From NCBI GenBank assembly GCA_037178975.1, contig JASJZH010000005.1:248001-312000 (forward strand): a DNA stretch of 64,000 nucleotides, read 5' to 3'. This DNA comes from Oscheius tipulae. Taxonomy: Eukaryota > Nematoda > Chromadorea > Rhabditida > Rhabditidae. The notes below the pieces were generated by a model. The model was not told where the DNA came from. It saw only the letters and a list, made by a program, of their open reading frames with translations, and made no database searches. The translations under genes were made by a program, and so were the position numbers. Shown piece by piece: positions 1 through 11,410 of the stretch (the stretch's first letter is position 1; the number at the start of each line of letters is the position of its first letter).

Positions 1-1456
1 GTGATCCGCGAAAACTCTCTACAGGAAAATGTGACAGGCGTCACGATTGTGTGAGGAAATTGAATGTCGGCCACACTGCCTAATCAGGCACAAAGCACCA
101 ATTGTCGTAATACTTTTTTTTATCAGGAATTGTATATTTCAGGAAGGTTTCATGGAGAATTCTGTATGAATTGGAAGAGTAATGACATTAGAGATCGGTA
201 ACGGTCAACAACTATATGCCAGGACAACGCGGTAGCTGGGAAAGTGGCATTTTGGGAAGGGGACGGATTTCAGAGAAGAACAGAGACAGAGAGATATAGC
301 AACAGAAAGAGAGTATGAGAGAGAGACAGAGACATAGACAAAGAGTCAGAGAGAGACAGAGACATTGAAAGACAGAGAGACTGAAACTGAGACACTGAGA
401 GAGACAGAAAGTCAGAGAGGCAGAGAAACTAGGTTTGTTGCAATCCAATAGCAATGCATGGGTGTGCATGACTATTGGATCCACATAAGGAAACAGAGAC
501 CTCGAACAGCTGGCAAAGGGGGAGACAAGATTGGAACAAATGCGGCAGCTGTAGTTTTATGGCCTGATTTTCAAGTGACACCACCAGATCAAAATCCAAG
601 GATTGTGCTTGTTTTCTACAGGGATCGGGAGATGGGCTATGAAAAACAGTAAAGAATCTATGACAGCTCCATACAAATAATAGAAAAGTCCTGCAACTAA
701 TTTGGACAAACAGTTCCTTAAAAGTTAATGAAAATCACAAAAAATACCAATTTACAAGTTTAGCCGAATAATTTTGACGGGAAACTTGTTTTCCTGGTTA
801 ATCAAAGAGTCAAAGTCACCCAGCCGGGTTGATAAGTCGAGTCGCCACGACGACGAAAATTGGAACGATGGTGGAAAAGGAACGCCAGGGCATTTGTAGG
901 CAGTTTCCGCATTCTAAAGCCATTGCCTCTTTTCAAAAATAGTCATGTGATGACGTCTAACCTGTCGTCAGCTCCCATTCCAATAGAAAGGTCCTCTTTG
1001 GTCTCACAATCACCTTCCAATTCATTGCTTTGCACATTTTCAGCTCGGATAAATCACGTGCCTCGTCTAATTTGAGCTCTCTTCATCTCTGCTCGCAGTC
1101 CAAAGGACTCACGATCGCTCGTTAATGTGAGCACGGCTGTGAATGTGGCTCAATTTGTTCACACGGTTATGCACGGAAATTGAGGGGAAGAGGGCAGAAA
1201 AGCTATCAGTTAAGTTATCGTCTCTGTCTCTCCGTGTCCTTGTTTCTCTTTCTCAGCGTCACATCCTGTACCCCCTGCGAAATGGTCGTTGAGATCTCAC
1301 GCCGCCTGACTCATAGCAGCTAATTCTCCCACACGCATCTCTTCGACAAAGCCGGTCGACGACAGGTCCTATATAAGACATCACGCTAGCAGATACCCAT
1401 GACCTCTTGCCACCTCTACTTATATTTCCAAATTCCTGATATTCATTGTTTTCAGA
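1..1456. other. Intergenic start of window, no supported gene
   Basis: Positions 285-430 are a GAGACA-type purine tract, and ORFs through it are repeat artefacts. Positions 444-479 form an imperfect inverted repeat (arms about 15 nt, 13 matching). An open frame at 458-652 crosses that repeat and has no recognisable domain. A good acceptor-like site (ttctacag) ends at 620, so a 3' exon of a gene extending to the left cannot be excluded. The rest is AT-rich without signals I can support, apart from the TATA-like site listed separately. Confidence 0.5.
1370..1377 (+). promoter_or_regulatory. TATA-like element before the 1457 gene
   Basis: TATATAAG lies about 80 nt upstream of the ATG at 1457. 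A splice-acceptor-like ttttcag ends directly before that ATG, so the transcript may instead be trans-spliced. The role as a promoter is inference. Confidence 0.3.
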
Positions 1457-1835
1457 ATGAAGTACATCATGGTTGTTCCGAAGAGTGCCTGGGGGAAGGA
1501 AGAACACGAGATTGAAGAAATCATTGAACAGGAAAGATTAGCCGAAGAGAGACGGAAGAAAGAAGAAGAGGAGCAGAAGCAGCCGTCCAGTTCTTTGGTG
1601 CTGCGAGTGGAGATGGTCAAGAGTCTGAAGGAGACTGCTTTAAAAGTTTTGGAAATGTGAGTGAGACAAAGATAGAGACAGAGACCCACTTTTCAGAAAG
1701 CTTGATCAGCTGAAAGTTCCCGAAGACTGCTGTCTCCGACCACACAATTGTTTTTTGCTACCGCAGAACTGTCCCCTTCTCCAGACTGAATGTGTCCGGA
1801 AGGTTCTGAACTATTTTTCTGAGAGAGAAACATAG
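1457..1835 (+). CDS. Small hypothetical protein with charged helix and Cys-rich tail (111 aa)
   Basis: Two exons, 1457-1656 and 1697-1835, joined in phase across a 40-nt GT-AG intron. The ATG follows ttttcag by one base, which fits a trans-splice acceptor. Residues about 12-45 are extremely rich in Glu, Lys and Arg (EERRKKEEEEQKQ) and should form a charged or coiled-coil helix. The C-terminal third has five cysteines in about 25 residues (CC, C, C, C). There is no signal peptide or membrane segment. I do not recognise the family. AATAAA at 1882-1887 lies about 50 nt after the stop. The gene is convergent with profilin, whose stop is at 2084. The coherent intron phase and polyadenylation signal support a real gene, but function is unknown. 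Confidence 0.6.
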
Positions 1836-1881
1836 ATTCTATCTGTCATTTGTTGATAATTTTATTTTTCTGCACCGATTT

Positions 1882-1887
1882 AATAAA
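1882..1887 (+). terminator. Polyadenylation signal AATAAA
   Basis: Canonical AATAAA about 50 nt after the stop codon of the 1457-1835 gene. Confidence 0.5.
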
Positions 1888-2083
1888 ACCTGTCAGTTCT
1901 ACCAAATCTCGTGGCATTTTGCAGAGTTTATTAGCTTAGGTACCGGAAGACACAGACTCTGGGAGCCGTAGTGTAGAAAAGATACAGATGACTTTACAGG
2001 CTTTGGCACGACAGGAGGCACGCAAAATACTTAAAGTACAGAAACAGAGAAGGAAGGGGAGATTCAAAAGAAAAAAAGGATTT

Positions 2084-3671
2084 TCAATAGTTGATGCCCT
2101 TGAAGTAGTCGGCCAGATTTCCAGTGACTTTACTGCAAGCTTCCGGCTGAACACCGCCTTCGTAGAGGGAGATGATCACGGCTAAAAAATTAATTGCCTC
2201 TGTCTTCCAGTCACTCTGTCTTCCTAAAACAAATAAAATGTTTCAGGGGAAAAGACCCGTGTTCAGCGCTTACAAAAACCTCGGGAAACGCAAAACAATC
2301 CTTTTTATCTCCAGGCGGAATCAAACTCGGGTCTGTATATTACTAGACAAACGCGTTAGCCTTTCAGCCATTTAGGAGAGATTGTCTGTTTTCTACGCTT
2401 TTTCGATCTCTTAGCGTAGTGGTTATCACGCTTGCTTGAAGTTCACATGTTACCGCTTGGCTCCGTTTTGGAAAATAAGACAGAAATTGGTTTGTGTTCC
2501 ACAATCCGCACAATATTCTACAATTCACGCAGCATGTCATTTTTTTCCACTATATCATCTGTTGCTTCTCTCTGTGCCTCTCTGTCTCTCCCAAACTCAC
2601 CTGTTTTCGTTTTATAAATAAAGAAGCCATTGCTGCCCTTCTTTCCAATCACTCTGTCATCGTCAGCATTCAGTACAAAATATTTCTCCCCCTCGAACTT
2701 CAGACCACTGGCCATGAGCCCATCCTTGTTGGTGAAGGCTCTGGCAGCTGCTGCGGCCTCTTCAGCACCGAGCTAAAAAGTCTCATAATCCCTCAAATCA
2801 GTTCAATTTGTTTCCTCTTTGCCGAGCTTCTCGTTTGCACTCTCGCGGTGACCGCTTTTTGCCGTGGCGGCTCGGGGCTGCAAGAGAGCAGAGAATGACT
2901 AAAAAAGTAGACTGGAAGGGTTCTAGAACCTGAGGTTGTCTGAGAAACGAAAGAATGAAAAAATTGTGTCTGTAAATGTCCGCAATTTAGAAAGATGTAC
3001 AACTTTTATATGTAGGGAAAACTGGTGAGCATATACAAGTTCTGTCCAAATATGTCCTGTCGCTTTATATATTTGTAAAATGTCTGGCGGATTCTAGTGT
3101 TCTATTTTTACCGCAAATCTTTGCGCATGCATTTTCGGAATCGATAGAAGCCATTTCTGTAAAATTTTCAACTAAGGGTTTCGGCGATTTACGCGAGGAA
3201 CAGAGCTGTTAAAAGGTAAAGCTACCATCCTATTTTCGGTGCTACTGGCGTGTTCCTTTGGTGATGGATAAGCCTACACTCTGACATCCGATACTACCAA
3301 AATATAAACAGCGACTTGTAGTTCAAGTCCCGAACTGACTTGCCTGAAAATGCAAATCAAGGGCATTGGCTTCTACGCGCCGTTTACCCGCAATGTTACG
3401 GTCCCTTTTGGAGCAAACAAATAGACAAACCATACAAAACACAAAAGTGAAAATTGAAGTCCTTCTCTAAGCTCAGCTGTCTAGTTAGAAAAAAACCTTT
3501 CATTGGCCGTTTCAGGGGATCAGATTAGCCGAGCCCCTCAAAATTTTGCGGTCTTCCTACCTTGAAGTTGTCGCTCTTGCCCCAAACGGATCCGTCAAAG
3601 CCACAGATGGCAGCCTTGCTTACACTGCCGCTGCCGACGAGGTTGGTGTTGACAAGGTCCGGCCAAGACAT
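2084..3671 (-). CDS. pfn: Profilin (actin-monomer-binding protein), 126 aa
   Basis: Three exons on the minus strand: 3561-3671, 2601-2772 and 2084-2181. They give 381 nt in consistent phases. The start MSWPDLVNTNLVGSG and core FDGSVWGKSDNF are the profilin N-terminal actin/poly-proline region. FVLNADDDRVIGKKG and GFFIYKT are the conserved central strands, and AVIISLYEGG followed by ACSK and a C-terminal ADYFKGINY helix end the protein. The length matches nematode profilins (about 126-132 aa), and it looks closest to the PFN-2/PFN-3 type. Profilin exchanges nucleotide on G-actin and delivers it to poly-proline elongation factors in the cytoplasm. Intron 2 (2182-2600) carries one copy of the head-to-head tRNA-like repeat. 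The open frame on the plus strand at 1988-2185 is the shadow of exon 3. Family assignment is firm; which paralogue is uncertain. Confidence 0.96.
2314..2470. repeat. Head-to-head tRNA-like composite repeat, copy A
   Basis: A minus-strand tRNA-like unit (2314-2374, with ctagacaaacgcgttagc) is followed about 40 bp later by a plus-strand unit (2411-2470, with tagtggttatcacgcttgc). Both have A-box-like sequence. The T arm of the plus unit is degraded. It lies inside profilin intron 2. The same arrangement recurs at 5820 and 61930. Confidence 0.6.
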
Positions 3672-4940
3672 AACTCTATAACTTGGATTTTATCAGAATT
3701 TGGCGTAGGATATAGAGAGTTGAGTCTGCTTAGCGGGGTCAGAGCCCTGAGACGATTTTCCCGCTCCGTCAGAGCCGGTTTTCCGGAGACGGAAAGCAAC
3801 AAATGGAAACAAATAGACTGGCCGAGATCGACTGGAGAGAGAGAGAGAGAGTGCGTGAGAGAGACAGTCCACTTTTGGGGAAGAAATAGACGGAGGGATG
3901 TGAGTGGACAGCCTGGAATGGAAAATGTTGTGGAATTTTGGACATTTCAATCTCTCTGTCTCTCTGTCTCCCTGCCTCTTTGTCTCTCTATCTCTCTGCC
4001 TCAAGAAACAAGTAGTCAAAAATTGGATGAATGTAAACTGTCAAAGAGAGGAAAAATGTTTCTGGAACTAGCGATACAATTTCTTAAACGGTTAGATCAG
4101 TCCGACTGGCTACATTTCCCTTCTTGCGCCTATATCACCCTCTACTTCTCATGAAAAATTCAGCTGACAGATTGTCTTTCGAGCAGGCCGAAAGGGCAGA
4201 CAGGGGATAAAGGGTAGGCGCACAGGGATAGATTGTTGTTCTGCAGCCAGCCGGAGACACTAGAGGAGGGTCGCGGAAGAGAGTGTAAAGAGGGGAGGAG
4301 GCGAACGGCCCCGGGATCGATGCTGTCAATGGTTTAGATAGCCAGAACCGGGTGCCAATAGTCAAATTGACAGAGAAATAGAGAGACAGAGAGACAGGGA
4401 GACAGACAAACAAAGGAACAGAGATACAAAGCAACATAGAAATAGTAGGACATAGAGACAGAGGCTCGCAAGTTCAAAGGCGTACCCTCTTAAACGAAAA
4501 AGTGACGGCCAAATTGTGGGGGAGGAGGCGAAGTGGACACCTGTTCCACTAATAAACAACATCAACAAGATCATTGGCAGAAATTAGAGAGAGTTTAGGT
4601 ACTTTGACTTCGGAGGGAGTCCAATGGCAGTCTTCATTGAGACAGACAGAGACATGGTGAGGCAGAGAGGCAGAGAGATACGAGACAAGAGAGACAACGG
4701 GACAGAAGGTCAAGTTCAGGTAGCAGAGCTGTTCCAGATACCGACTCTCTGTGAAAGCAAGCAGAGGTAGACAGTAGCCTCACCCATTGCCTATGACTCA
4801 CGAAACTTTCAAAACCTAGGATCTCACAAGTTTTCGTCACAGAAACGAAAGAGGAACAGTTGTTAAACGGTGGGTGGCTGACGCGACAAGCCTCCCTCCC
4901 CGGCGACTGATTCACCAATCAGAAGAGAACAACTGATGGC
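3672..4940. other. Intergenic, dominated by GAGACA/CTCTGT tracts
   Basis: Positions 3830-3870, 3950-4010, 4370-4470 and 4640-4700 are GAGACA-type purine tracts or their complement. Open frames here, including 3546-4154, run through these tracts or the profilin first exon and show no domains. I see no convincing gene. Confidence 0.5.
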
Positions 4941-7695
4941 TCATGCCTTTATTATCTGTTTCCCGTCAACTTCCATCGAACAGCAAGCAAACGTCTCCAG
5001 GACGATGTTGTACTGGCAGAAGAAGAAGACCTCGTTGCAGTGCAGCGGATTGCCTGGTTTACACTCGCGTCCCGCAATTACAGATGGACAGAATGGGTCT
5101 AAAAGTGGATGATTTATAGGTTTCTCGGGGAGGTCCGACCCTTGGTTTGAACTATTTTGTAGGTCGGTGACCGTGAGGTCACTGTATAGATGAAGTACGG
5201 AACTTTGGGCTTTATTGGAGGCACCGTTATCCTGAAAGTTCAAGCTATATCTCTGTCTCTGCCTCTGAGCTTACCTAGGTACCGTACTAGCTACTGTAGT
5301 AGTCAAAGGCATACGGCAGCATATCTGTCGTCCATACACATCTTCATCCGCCCTCACACAACTACTATCCTCTGAAAGAGAAAGTAGACAGGAGAGACAG
5401 AGAGACAGACCAGGACACTTATTGTTCAATCCGATCACTGGAGTACACTCTCTGACTAGTTGACTACCATCATAGTGGACTGGCACTCCTTTTCCCGGAC
5501 AGTACATGTAACTGGATAGTATAGAAACAGGAGTGGTCGAGAGCGTCCTTTTTCTTGTAGTAGTGACTAGTTCTTCTGTTAGAGCCAATTCGAGGTCTGA
5601 AATTCGTGGTCAAGAAGAAAAACAAAAGTTTGACCAATAGCCTGCTTTCCACTGTCTGAGAGGAAGTCGTGAGGCTGGGGTCCGGAGAGCAGATTCCTGT
5701 CTTTGAAAGCTAAAAAAAAAGTTTTGCAAAGTTATATAAAAGTGAACAACGTGGTCGAATAACGCGTTTTTGAGTAAAGACACGCTCAGGACCGTGTTCA
5801 TCGACATTCGAAAACCTTAGAAAACAAGGATTTTGGTTCCAGCCGGGATCGAACCCGGGTCTATTGATTATTAGACAAGCGCGCTAACCATTCGGTATCG
5901 CACGCAAGAGAATTCCACGACGGTACTGGAATGCCGTTTCTTTCCAGTGGTCTAGTGGTTATCACATTTGCTCGGAGTTCAGACAAAGGCGGGGGTTGTT
6001 GGTTCGATCCCCGCCGCAGACAAAACTTTTTATTTTTAGTTTCTAGAGTTTTCCGAGACGCTGATCACGAATATGATTTCCGTTATGCTTCAAGTTGAGT
6101 CAGAACGTCTATTTTCTTCAAGCACCCATCTATGAGACTCTCTGTCTCTTCGTCTCTGACGCTCAGTCTATCTGTCTCTCTATCTCTCCGTCTCATCGTC
6201 TCTCTTTGTTTCGCTGTCTCTCTGACTCTCTGTCTCTGTCTCTCCTACCTTCCATTTCTGTCAGCTTTGAGCCTTTCTTCGGTCGGGTACAGCAAAATCC
6301 GATGATTGAGCCGGACAGACTTTGACAGGTGAAGCCGATGCTGACAGATAGTGACACAAAGAGACACGGACACTTACCCGCACATACTGACTCCGACAGT
6401 ACATTTGACCGGATGATGTGTTATCGGCTCCAGATAGGGTCTGGTTCCGGAGGGACACTGTGCTTTGATCTCGAGGCTACAACAGAATCCCCAACTAGCT
6501 CCTGGTACGGCTGGAGTACAGGAGAAATCGGATGGGCATTCAGAGACAGGACGCATCGGGTCACACTTCATTGACCGGCCAGTAATAGGGTGTTCGTAGG
6601 GTTCTTGACCGAGTGGACAGATACCTGAAACAGTCTCTATCTCCGTCTCTCTCTTTATTCATACCATACTCCGGAGTACAACAGAAGCTCTGATGTCCAT
6701 GTCCAGTGCACAGGAAGTCATGGGGACAATTGTCCCCGACCGGTGAATGATCGCACTGCAATGGGAGATAGTTTCTAGGCGAGGCATATGCCAGTGTCCC
6801 CAAAGGGCAGGATCCTAAAATAGTCGGGTTTTGCTGCCTCTTTCTCTCACCCTGTCTAGTCTTTCCACAGCAGACATGCCTTCTGAACAGAGAGTCAAAG
6901 ACGCACTTGTACCCTTCCGGACAGGCGTCGCTATTAGCACAAGTCACTGGCTTATTGGACGGAGAGATCAGTAGACTCTCCCCGGCCGAACAGGCTGTAC
7001 TTTGACAGAACCTGGAACATTCTTGGAAGCTGTCAAACTGGTTCTGATTGACTCCTTTGCAGGGAAAGTACTTGAAGGGCTTGCACCTGGAAGGATCAGA
7101 GGTCGGTTAGTATGAGTACAGTACCGTAGCTCGAAGGTGTCAAAGTAGTACTTGGTAGTCGTGGCTACCAGACAGTCCCCGTAGCCTGGATTCGGAGGTA
7201 GGGAACAGATTGACTCTGGAATTATCAGCTCTCTGAGAGACAGATAGGCATTGTGACGGAAAGATAGAGAGACGAGGGGGCTGTGAGACAGAGAAACAGA
7301 GAATCCGAAGGACAGAGACAAAGAGACAGAGGGAGACCGAAACAGAGAGACAGGGAGACAGAAAGTTATGGAGAGAGAGACAGACAGAGAGTACAGGACA
7401 AAACAGTAGTCTTCTCACCTCTAGTCTGACAGCAATACTTGATGCTCACTCCAAAATGTTTCTGAATAGTTGACGTGCATTTGTAGCCCTTAGAACAGTC
7501 TTTATCCCGGCCGCACAGCCTGATATTCCTACCGCTCTTCTCGGGAAGAGTGTGGTCCGGACAGTGATCTGAAATCTCACCTAAGTTCTCATCTCGATAG
7601 GACCCACCATCCAGACCGTACCTTTCGGCCAGAGACAGAGAAATCAATAGGAGGAGTAGCATGATCTGTCGGGATATAAAGTTGAGCTTGACCAA
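4941..7695 (-). CDS. Secreted Kunitz plus lustrin-type cysteine-rich protein (about 523-534 aa)
   Basis: Ten minus-strand exons: 7419-7695, 7125-7215, 6851-7086, 6665-6814, 6378-6624, 6249-6319, 5411-5596, 5275-5371, 5140-5231 and 4941-5098, all phase-consistent. The start may be the ATG at 7695 or the in-frame one at 7662, which begins directly with a signal peptide (MLLLLLISLSLA). Exons 2-3 encode one Kunitz (BPTI-like) domain with FDSFQECSRFC and six cysteines, with spacings slightly longer than usual. The rest is at least five lustrin-type modules with the pattern CP(x)G...C...CP..F.C......(F)CC, for example CPLGQEP...CDPM and SGSIIGFCCT. Such proteins are extracellular, often cuticle or moulting-associated, and may inhibit serine proteases; that role is inferred from family. 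Several introns carry GAGACA tracts. Confidence 0.9.
5820..6070. repeat. Head-to-head tRNA-like composite repeat, copy B
   Basis: Minus unit at about 5834-5908 (B-box-like gggttcgatccc on the minus strand; A-box region ggttagcgcgc). Plus unit at 5946-6022 (tagtggttatcacatttgct and ggttcgatccccgcc). The two are about 40 bp apart. Stems do not pair fully, so neither is a convincing functional tRNA. The right flank (aaactttttatttttag) resembles the flank of copy C. It lies in intron 6 of the Kunitz/lustrin gene. Confidence 0.65.
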
Positions 7696-8595
7696 TTGAG
7701 ATCGGGAGCAAATAGACCACTTGGGGGCTGAGGAAGAGGTGATAATGCGGAAGCGATTACTGTTGACCGAAAAGAGGGTGGTAAGAAAGACAGGAATGAA
7801 AAGGTGTTCTGATTACTACGAAAAGCAGAAAGGTGAGTTCAGACAAAGAGGCAGGGGGACAAATAGACAGAGAGTCAGAAAGTCAGAGGGACAGAGAAAG
7901 AGAGAGAGATAGTGACATAAGGACAGAAGCAGAGAGGCATCGAGAATTTTTGACGTCCGGTGAGAGCTACTTGAAGATGTAACCATCCAAAAAACCAATA
8001 TACCGTCTTTTCGTGGCACGTATATGAGGCGACCTTTCGAGAGAAGCTGTCACTATTATTTGCTAATTTTCTAAAAACAACTAGGCATCATAAAGTCTCA
8101 AGCTAACATTACTGATCGGTCAGCATTTGCAGGTACCAGTAAAGGTTTACTAGGTGGAATCGTCAAGAAAGACTCTTGTTTGATTTTTACATGGGCTAGA
8201 GACCTCTTTTGTCTTTTGATGAAACCCTCAAAAATACGTTTAGAAAGTTGGTTTGCATCATCGGGGAAACCGGTATATGTTCGCTTTCTCTTTCGACTCT
8301 TTTGTGCTAAAATTTCTCAAAGAGCCCGGCAATTTGACAAGGATATGGCCGATTTGAGTGGAAAGGCATACAGCGACCAAAACTAAAAAACTATTCCGCG
8401 AGAACCTCCTTCCAAATATGAACACTTCAGATCCCGTCGAAAAGGTCGAGACTCATTTGCATATTGACACTCTGTCCTCGAAACTACGCAAACACTACTC
8501 ATTTTTGCTTGAACCCCTAAAAACATAAAAAGGAATACATACATGTTTTACTTAGAATCTAGGTGAGGACATAGAGACAGTAGACAGGGGCTCTT
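7696..8595. other. Intergenic between Kunitz/lustrin gene and complex III subunit
   Basis: A plus-strand frame at 7745-7836 ends at a GTGAGT-like donor but has no convincing partner exon. Positions 7840-7950 are a GAGACA tract. Positions 8030-8560 hold no signal I can support. Confidence 0.45.
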
Positions 8596-9411
8596 CTACT
8601 GGTCGTTGGCAAAGTCGGCGGGATTCTTTCTGCCGGCTTTGTGGTTGGTCTTCTTGGCCCAGTCGTAGAGGAGGTAGGCCGCGACGGCCTGGGGCAGGTA
8701 GTAGTACCACTGGTTCCAGACGTAGGTCTTGAACGTCTGAAAAATGCTCGATGTTTGAAGATTATGAAGGATTTTTAGACCGATTCTGACCTCTATTGGT
8801 TATTATCAAAACTCATGTACATTTTGAACAAACTGAACAAACTTTTAGCGTGGCTTAGTCGGTTAGCGCTCGGATTACTGATCCAAAACGGTTGGGTTCT
8901 ACTGCCAAGCTTGGCAAAAGTTAGTCCTTGGTCCAGTTGTGCACTAGAGACAGTTTTCTCGGTAAAAAAAAGTAGTGAAAACCAAGGCAGCGGAAGCTCA
9001 TGAATAACTTTCGGTACAGAAAGGTTGCAGTAAAACGTATCCAGCGGCTTAAAACAATAAAATCGATTCTTGTACAGTGTTTACGACATTTCTACTCATT
9101 TCGACAATACTTTTATGCTTCAACCTAGTCTTTTTTTTGTAATAGCACGTTCTTAGCGAAGTTTCCATAAAAAAAAGTAGAAAAAAGAAAGAGAACTTAC
9201 ATTGACGAAGGCCTGCTCGAAGAATCCCTTGAAAGCCTTTTGCTCATTGGGGGCTAGGGCAAATCGGTGTTCTCCGTACATCTGAAAAAGAACTTAAGCT
9301 TATTTTAAGGATGGAGTGGGAACGACGTAATCGAGGAAAAAAATGTTGAAAAAGGCTTACCTTGCCCAGGTTTCCGAAGTGCTTGCCCATAGAAACGATA
9401 GAGGGACGCAT
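8596..9411 (-). CDS. UQCRQ: Cytochrome b-c1 complex subunit 8 (QCR8/UQCRQ), 90 aa
   Basis: Three minus-strand exons, 9361-9411, 9201-9281 and 8596-8736, all in phase 0. FGNLGKMYGEHRFALAPNEQ matches the family N-terminus (GxEFGNL...Y.LSPFEQ), and a single membrane helix (YYYLPQAVAAYLLYDW) is followed by RKNPADFAND, the family C-terminal signature. Length fits the usual 80-95 aa. It is a nuclear-encoded inner mitochondrial membrane subunit of ubiquinol-cytochrome c reductase. An acceptor-like ttttcag ends about 5 nt upstream of the ATG, which suggests spliced-leader addition. Introns lack GAGACA tracts. Intron 2 contains a tRNA-like relic at 8855-8930. Confidence 0.95.
8855..8930 (+). repeat. 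tRNA-like relic
   Basis: GGCTTAGTCGGTTAGCGCTC looks like a D arm with A box, followed by gggttctactgcc in place of a B box. The acceptor stem does not pair. Probably a degenerate tRNA-derived sequence, here inside the complex III subunit intron on the opposite strand. Confidence 0.4.
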
Positions 9412-10254
9412 CCTGGCTGAAAATTGGTGATTTTTGCAGGGGAAATGGAAGGAAGAAAGGTCAGAAACACGAAAGTGGAAGAAGGATGTGAATCTACAGC
9501 GATTTTGGATGAGATTTTCACGTTTTCCTTCAAATTTTCACCTTTTTTTCAATTCTCTGTGGGTAGAAAAACATGGAGAACACAGCTAATTTCTTCTCGG
9601 TCCAAGCTATAAAAGGAGTGATAAAATGGAAGAAAACAGGTAGAATAGAGCTCAGAACAAACTAGTAGGTTTAAGAAGGGGTTTCCACGTTTTCCTGGCC
9701 CATTTATTTCACAATTCCAACGGTCTTAGACATGTAAAATACCCTGAGCACGATGGGAGCCATATTAGAGGTGAACGACTAGCGACAATATCTAAAAAAT
9801 AGGGAAAGTAGGAGGAGAGGGGAAGGAAAACCAACGCAACGGGCGGCCTGTAAACAGAGTGCAGCATGTTGGGAATAAATCGGGGACCCTTTCAAAACGT
9901 GAGATCAATCTAGAAACCTGGCTGGTTTTTACTGTCTCGACAGCTGACAGCTGTTCTGAACACGATGGCAGAATCATTGTAGTTTTTGACACTGAAAATG
10001 ACTCATTTTCCAATGCTCAAGAATCAAAGTTGATACAGCAATAAAGCGAAACTACTAGTTAGGTTTTACACTCGTTCTGTAAGTATTGCCTGTTCGAAAC
10101 CTGTATGTCTGAGGTCTGTTTTGGTTTCCTTCGGTATTGGGAAGGACAGCGTTGCCTAAAACGGATTCAGGACCACAGATAGCTACATGTTCTTCTACTA
10201 GTACACTGGGCCACACCTTGGCGCGTCCACCACAAAAATATGCTTTTTCAACCT

Positions 10255-10320
10255 TGGTATGTTCTGGAAAGTTGTAGCCCGTATCGAAGTCTATAACTTT
10301 GCAGGGCATCATTTTGCTTG
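10255..10320. repeat. R-family repeat, short fragment
   Basis: The segment from 10268 reads gaaagttgtagcccgtatcg and then ctataactttgcagggcatc, the same hairpin core as the longer copies at 10405, 20940 and 54565. Confidence 0.55.
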
Positions 10321-10404
10321 AAACCTATGTTGTAATCCTTTTTAGTCTAATTGTTTTGATTTTAAGCCAAAACAGACTGTGCATCCTTTGTTTCGGGAAA
10401 AAGT

Positions 10405-10825
10405 GATATTTCAGCATTTCCATGGTCTGCAAAGTTGTAGCCCGTACTAAAATACAGCCTCGCGAAACATCGAAACCCCGGAAAACCACTTCTTCGACCC
10501 GAAAAGAGTTATTTCTTTTTTGGCTTGGGCTCCGTCGCCCGTGTGACTTCCGTACCATCTCCCATCAGCCAGTTCTCTATAGGTGCACAAAAATATTTTC
10601 AAATTAGCTTTCGGGCTCAAGTGATCGTACCAGCGGTACCCTCAGACCATGATCGTTGTAGAACGAGTCTAACGAAGTAGCTTCGAGAGTGGTCTTTGGG
10701 GAAAATACTGCTTTTTTGGAGAAAAAAGGGCTCTGACGTTTTGTCACGGCCCCTTTTTCTGCAAGTGTTTTAAAAGCACTTTATATACAGCATCATAATA
10801 TTCTGGTGTTTCTTTCCTATAAGCT
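10405..10825. repeat. R-family interspersed repeat, copy 1
   Basis: Begins near tttccatggtctgcaaagtt and shares with copy 2 a long stretch through tcgtaccagcggtaccctca, gatcgttgtagaacgagt and the palindrome-like cgaagtagcttcg, ending near gcaagtgttttaaaagc. About 420 bp. No long ORF spans it. Confidence 0.75.
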
Positions 10826-11410
10826 AAAACTACATCTTTCTCGATTGAATTACTCAGATTCCCCGATAGAGTACAGAACCTCTTTTTCTATTCCGGAGAC
10901 GAGCTTGGTCGAAAGCTGATACCCGGTCTCTGTCTCCTTATCACCCCATATTTTTGTATTTCTGTCACTCTGTCTTTCGTCTTTTAGTCTCTCTTTGGCT
11001 CTAGTCCATGACTACCTAAAACTTGACTACTCCAGTTTTTCCAGATAATTGTACGGGTTCCTAGACTCTCCAGTACCCGTATTCTCTGCCCAGTTCTCCT
11101 TTGTTTATGACTCATAATAGTCGCGTGTTCAGACATCTTTTTACCCTCCCCAGTCCAGGAGGCGACCTCGTTTGACAACCTCGCCAGTTGATGTGGCTAA
11201 AAAGTGAAAATCTTGGCCTCTACTCTTTACGGTGATTCTCATCGAGTTCAGCTCGTCCAAAGTCTTCTAGGGGGACTGTGTTATTGGCCGTTGGCTGACC
11301 TCTATCTTCACTGCTGGAGGTCTGTCGCGGCGTATTCAAATTCAAATATTCTGACACGGAGTGGTGGAGCCTCGGGCGCATCTTTTTCCCTTTCCAGACA
11401 GCGATTGCAG

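Larger units (their letters stand above)
9412..11410. other. Intergenic region with interspersed repeats, no supported gene
   Basis: Contains the R-family copies listed at 10255 and 10405. Short open frames at 9792-10044, 10055-10312 and 10325-10558 lie in or near those repeats. The frame at 11201-11410 lacks an ATG and is interrupted by plausible splice sites; at most it is a 5' leader of the next gene. Confidence 0.5.

Noticed and set aside
212-484. 90-aa minus-strand ORF rich in Leu, Ser and Cys
   Set aside because: It translates the GAGACA tract; the CLCLSLSLCL composition is a repeat artefact seen in many frames of this window.
458-652. 64-aa plus-strand ORF with plausible composition
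   Set aside because: Runs through an inverted repeat, no domain, no start context, no partner exon that I could join.
1988-2185. Basic 65-aa plus-strand ORF
   Set aside because: It is the antisense shadow of profilin exon 3, whose minus-strand translation matches the profilin C-terminus.
3546-4154. 202-aa plus-strand ORF, the longest in the first 10 kb
   Set aside because: It is antisense to profilin exon 1 and then runs through GAGACA tracts.
7721-7912. Basic plus-strand ORF ending at a donor-like site
   Set aside because: The tail is GAGACA repeat and the only possible second exon stops within a few codons; insufficient for a gene call.
8815-9003. 62-aa ORF in the complex III subunit intron
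   Set aside because: Overlaps a tRNA-like relic and has no coding features.
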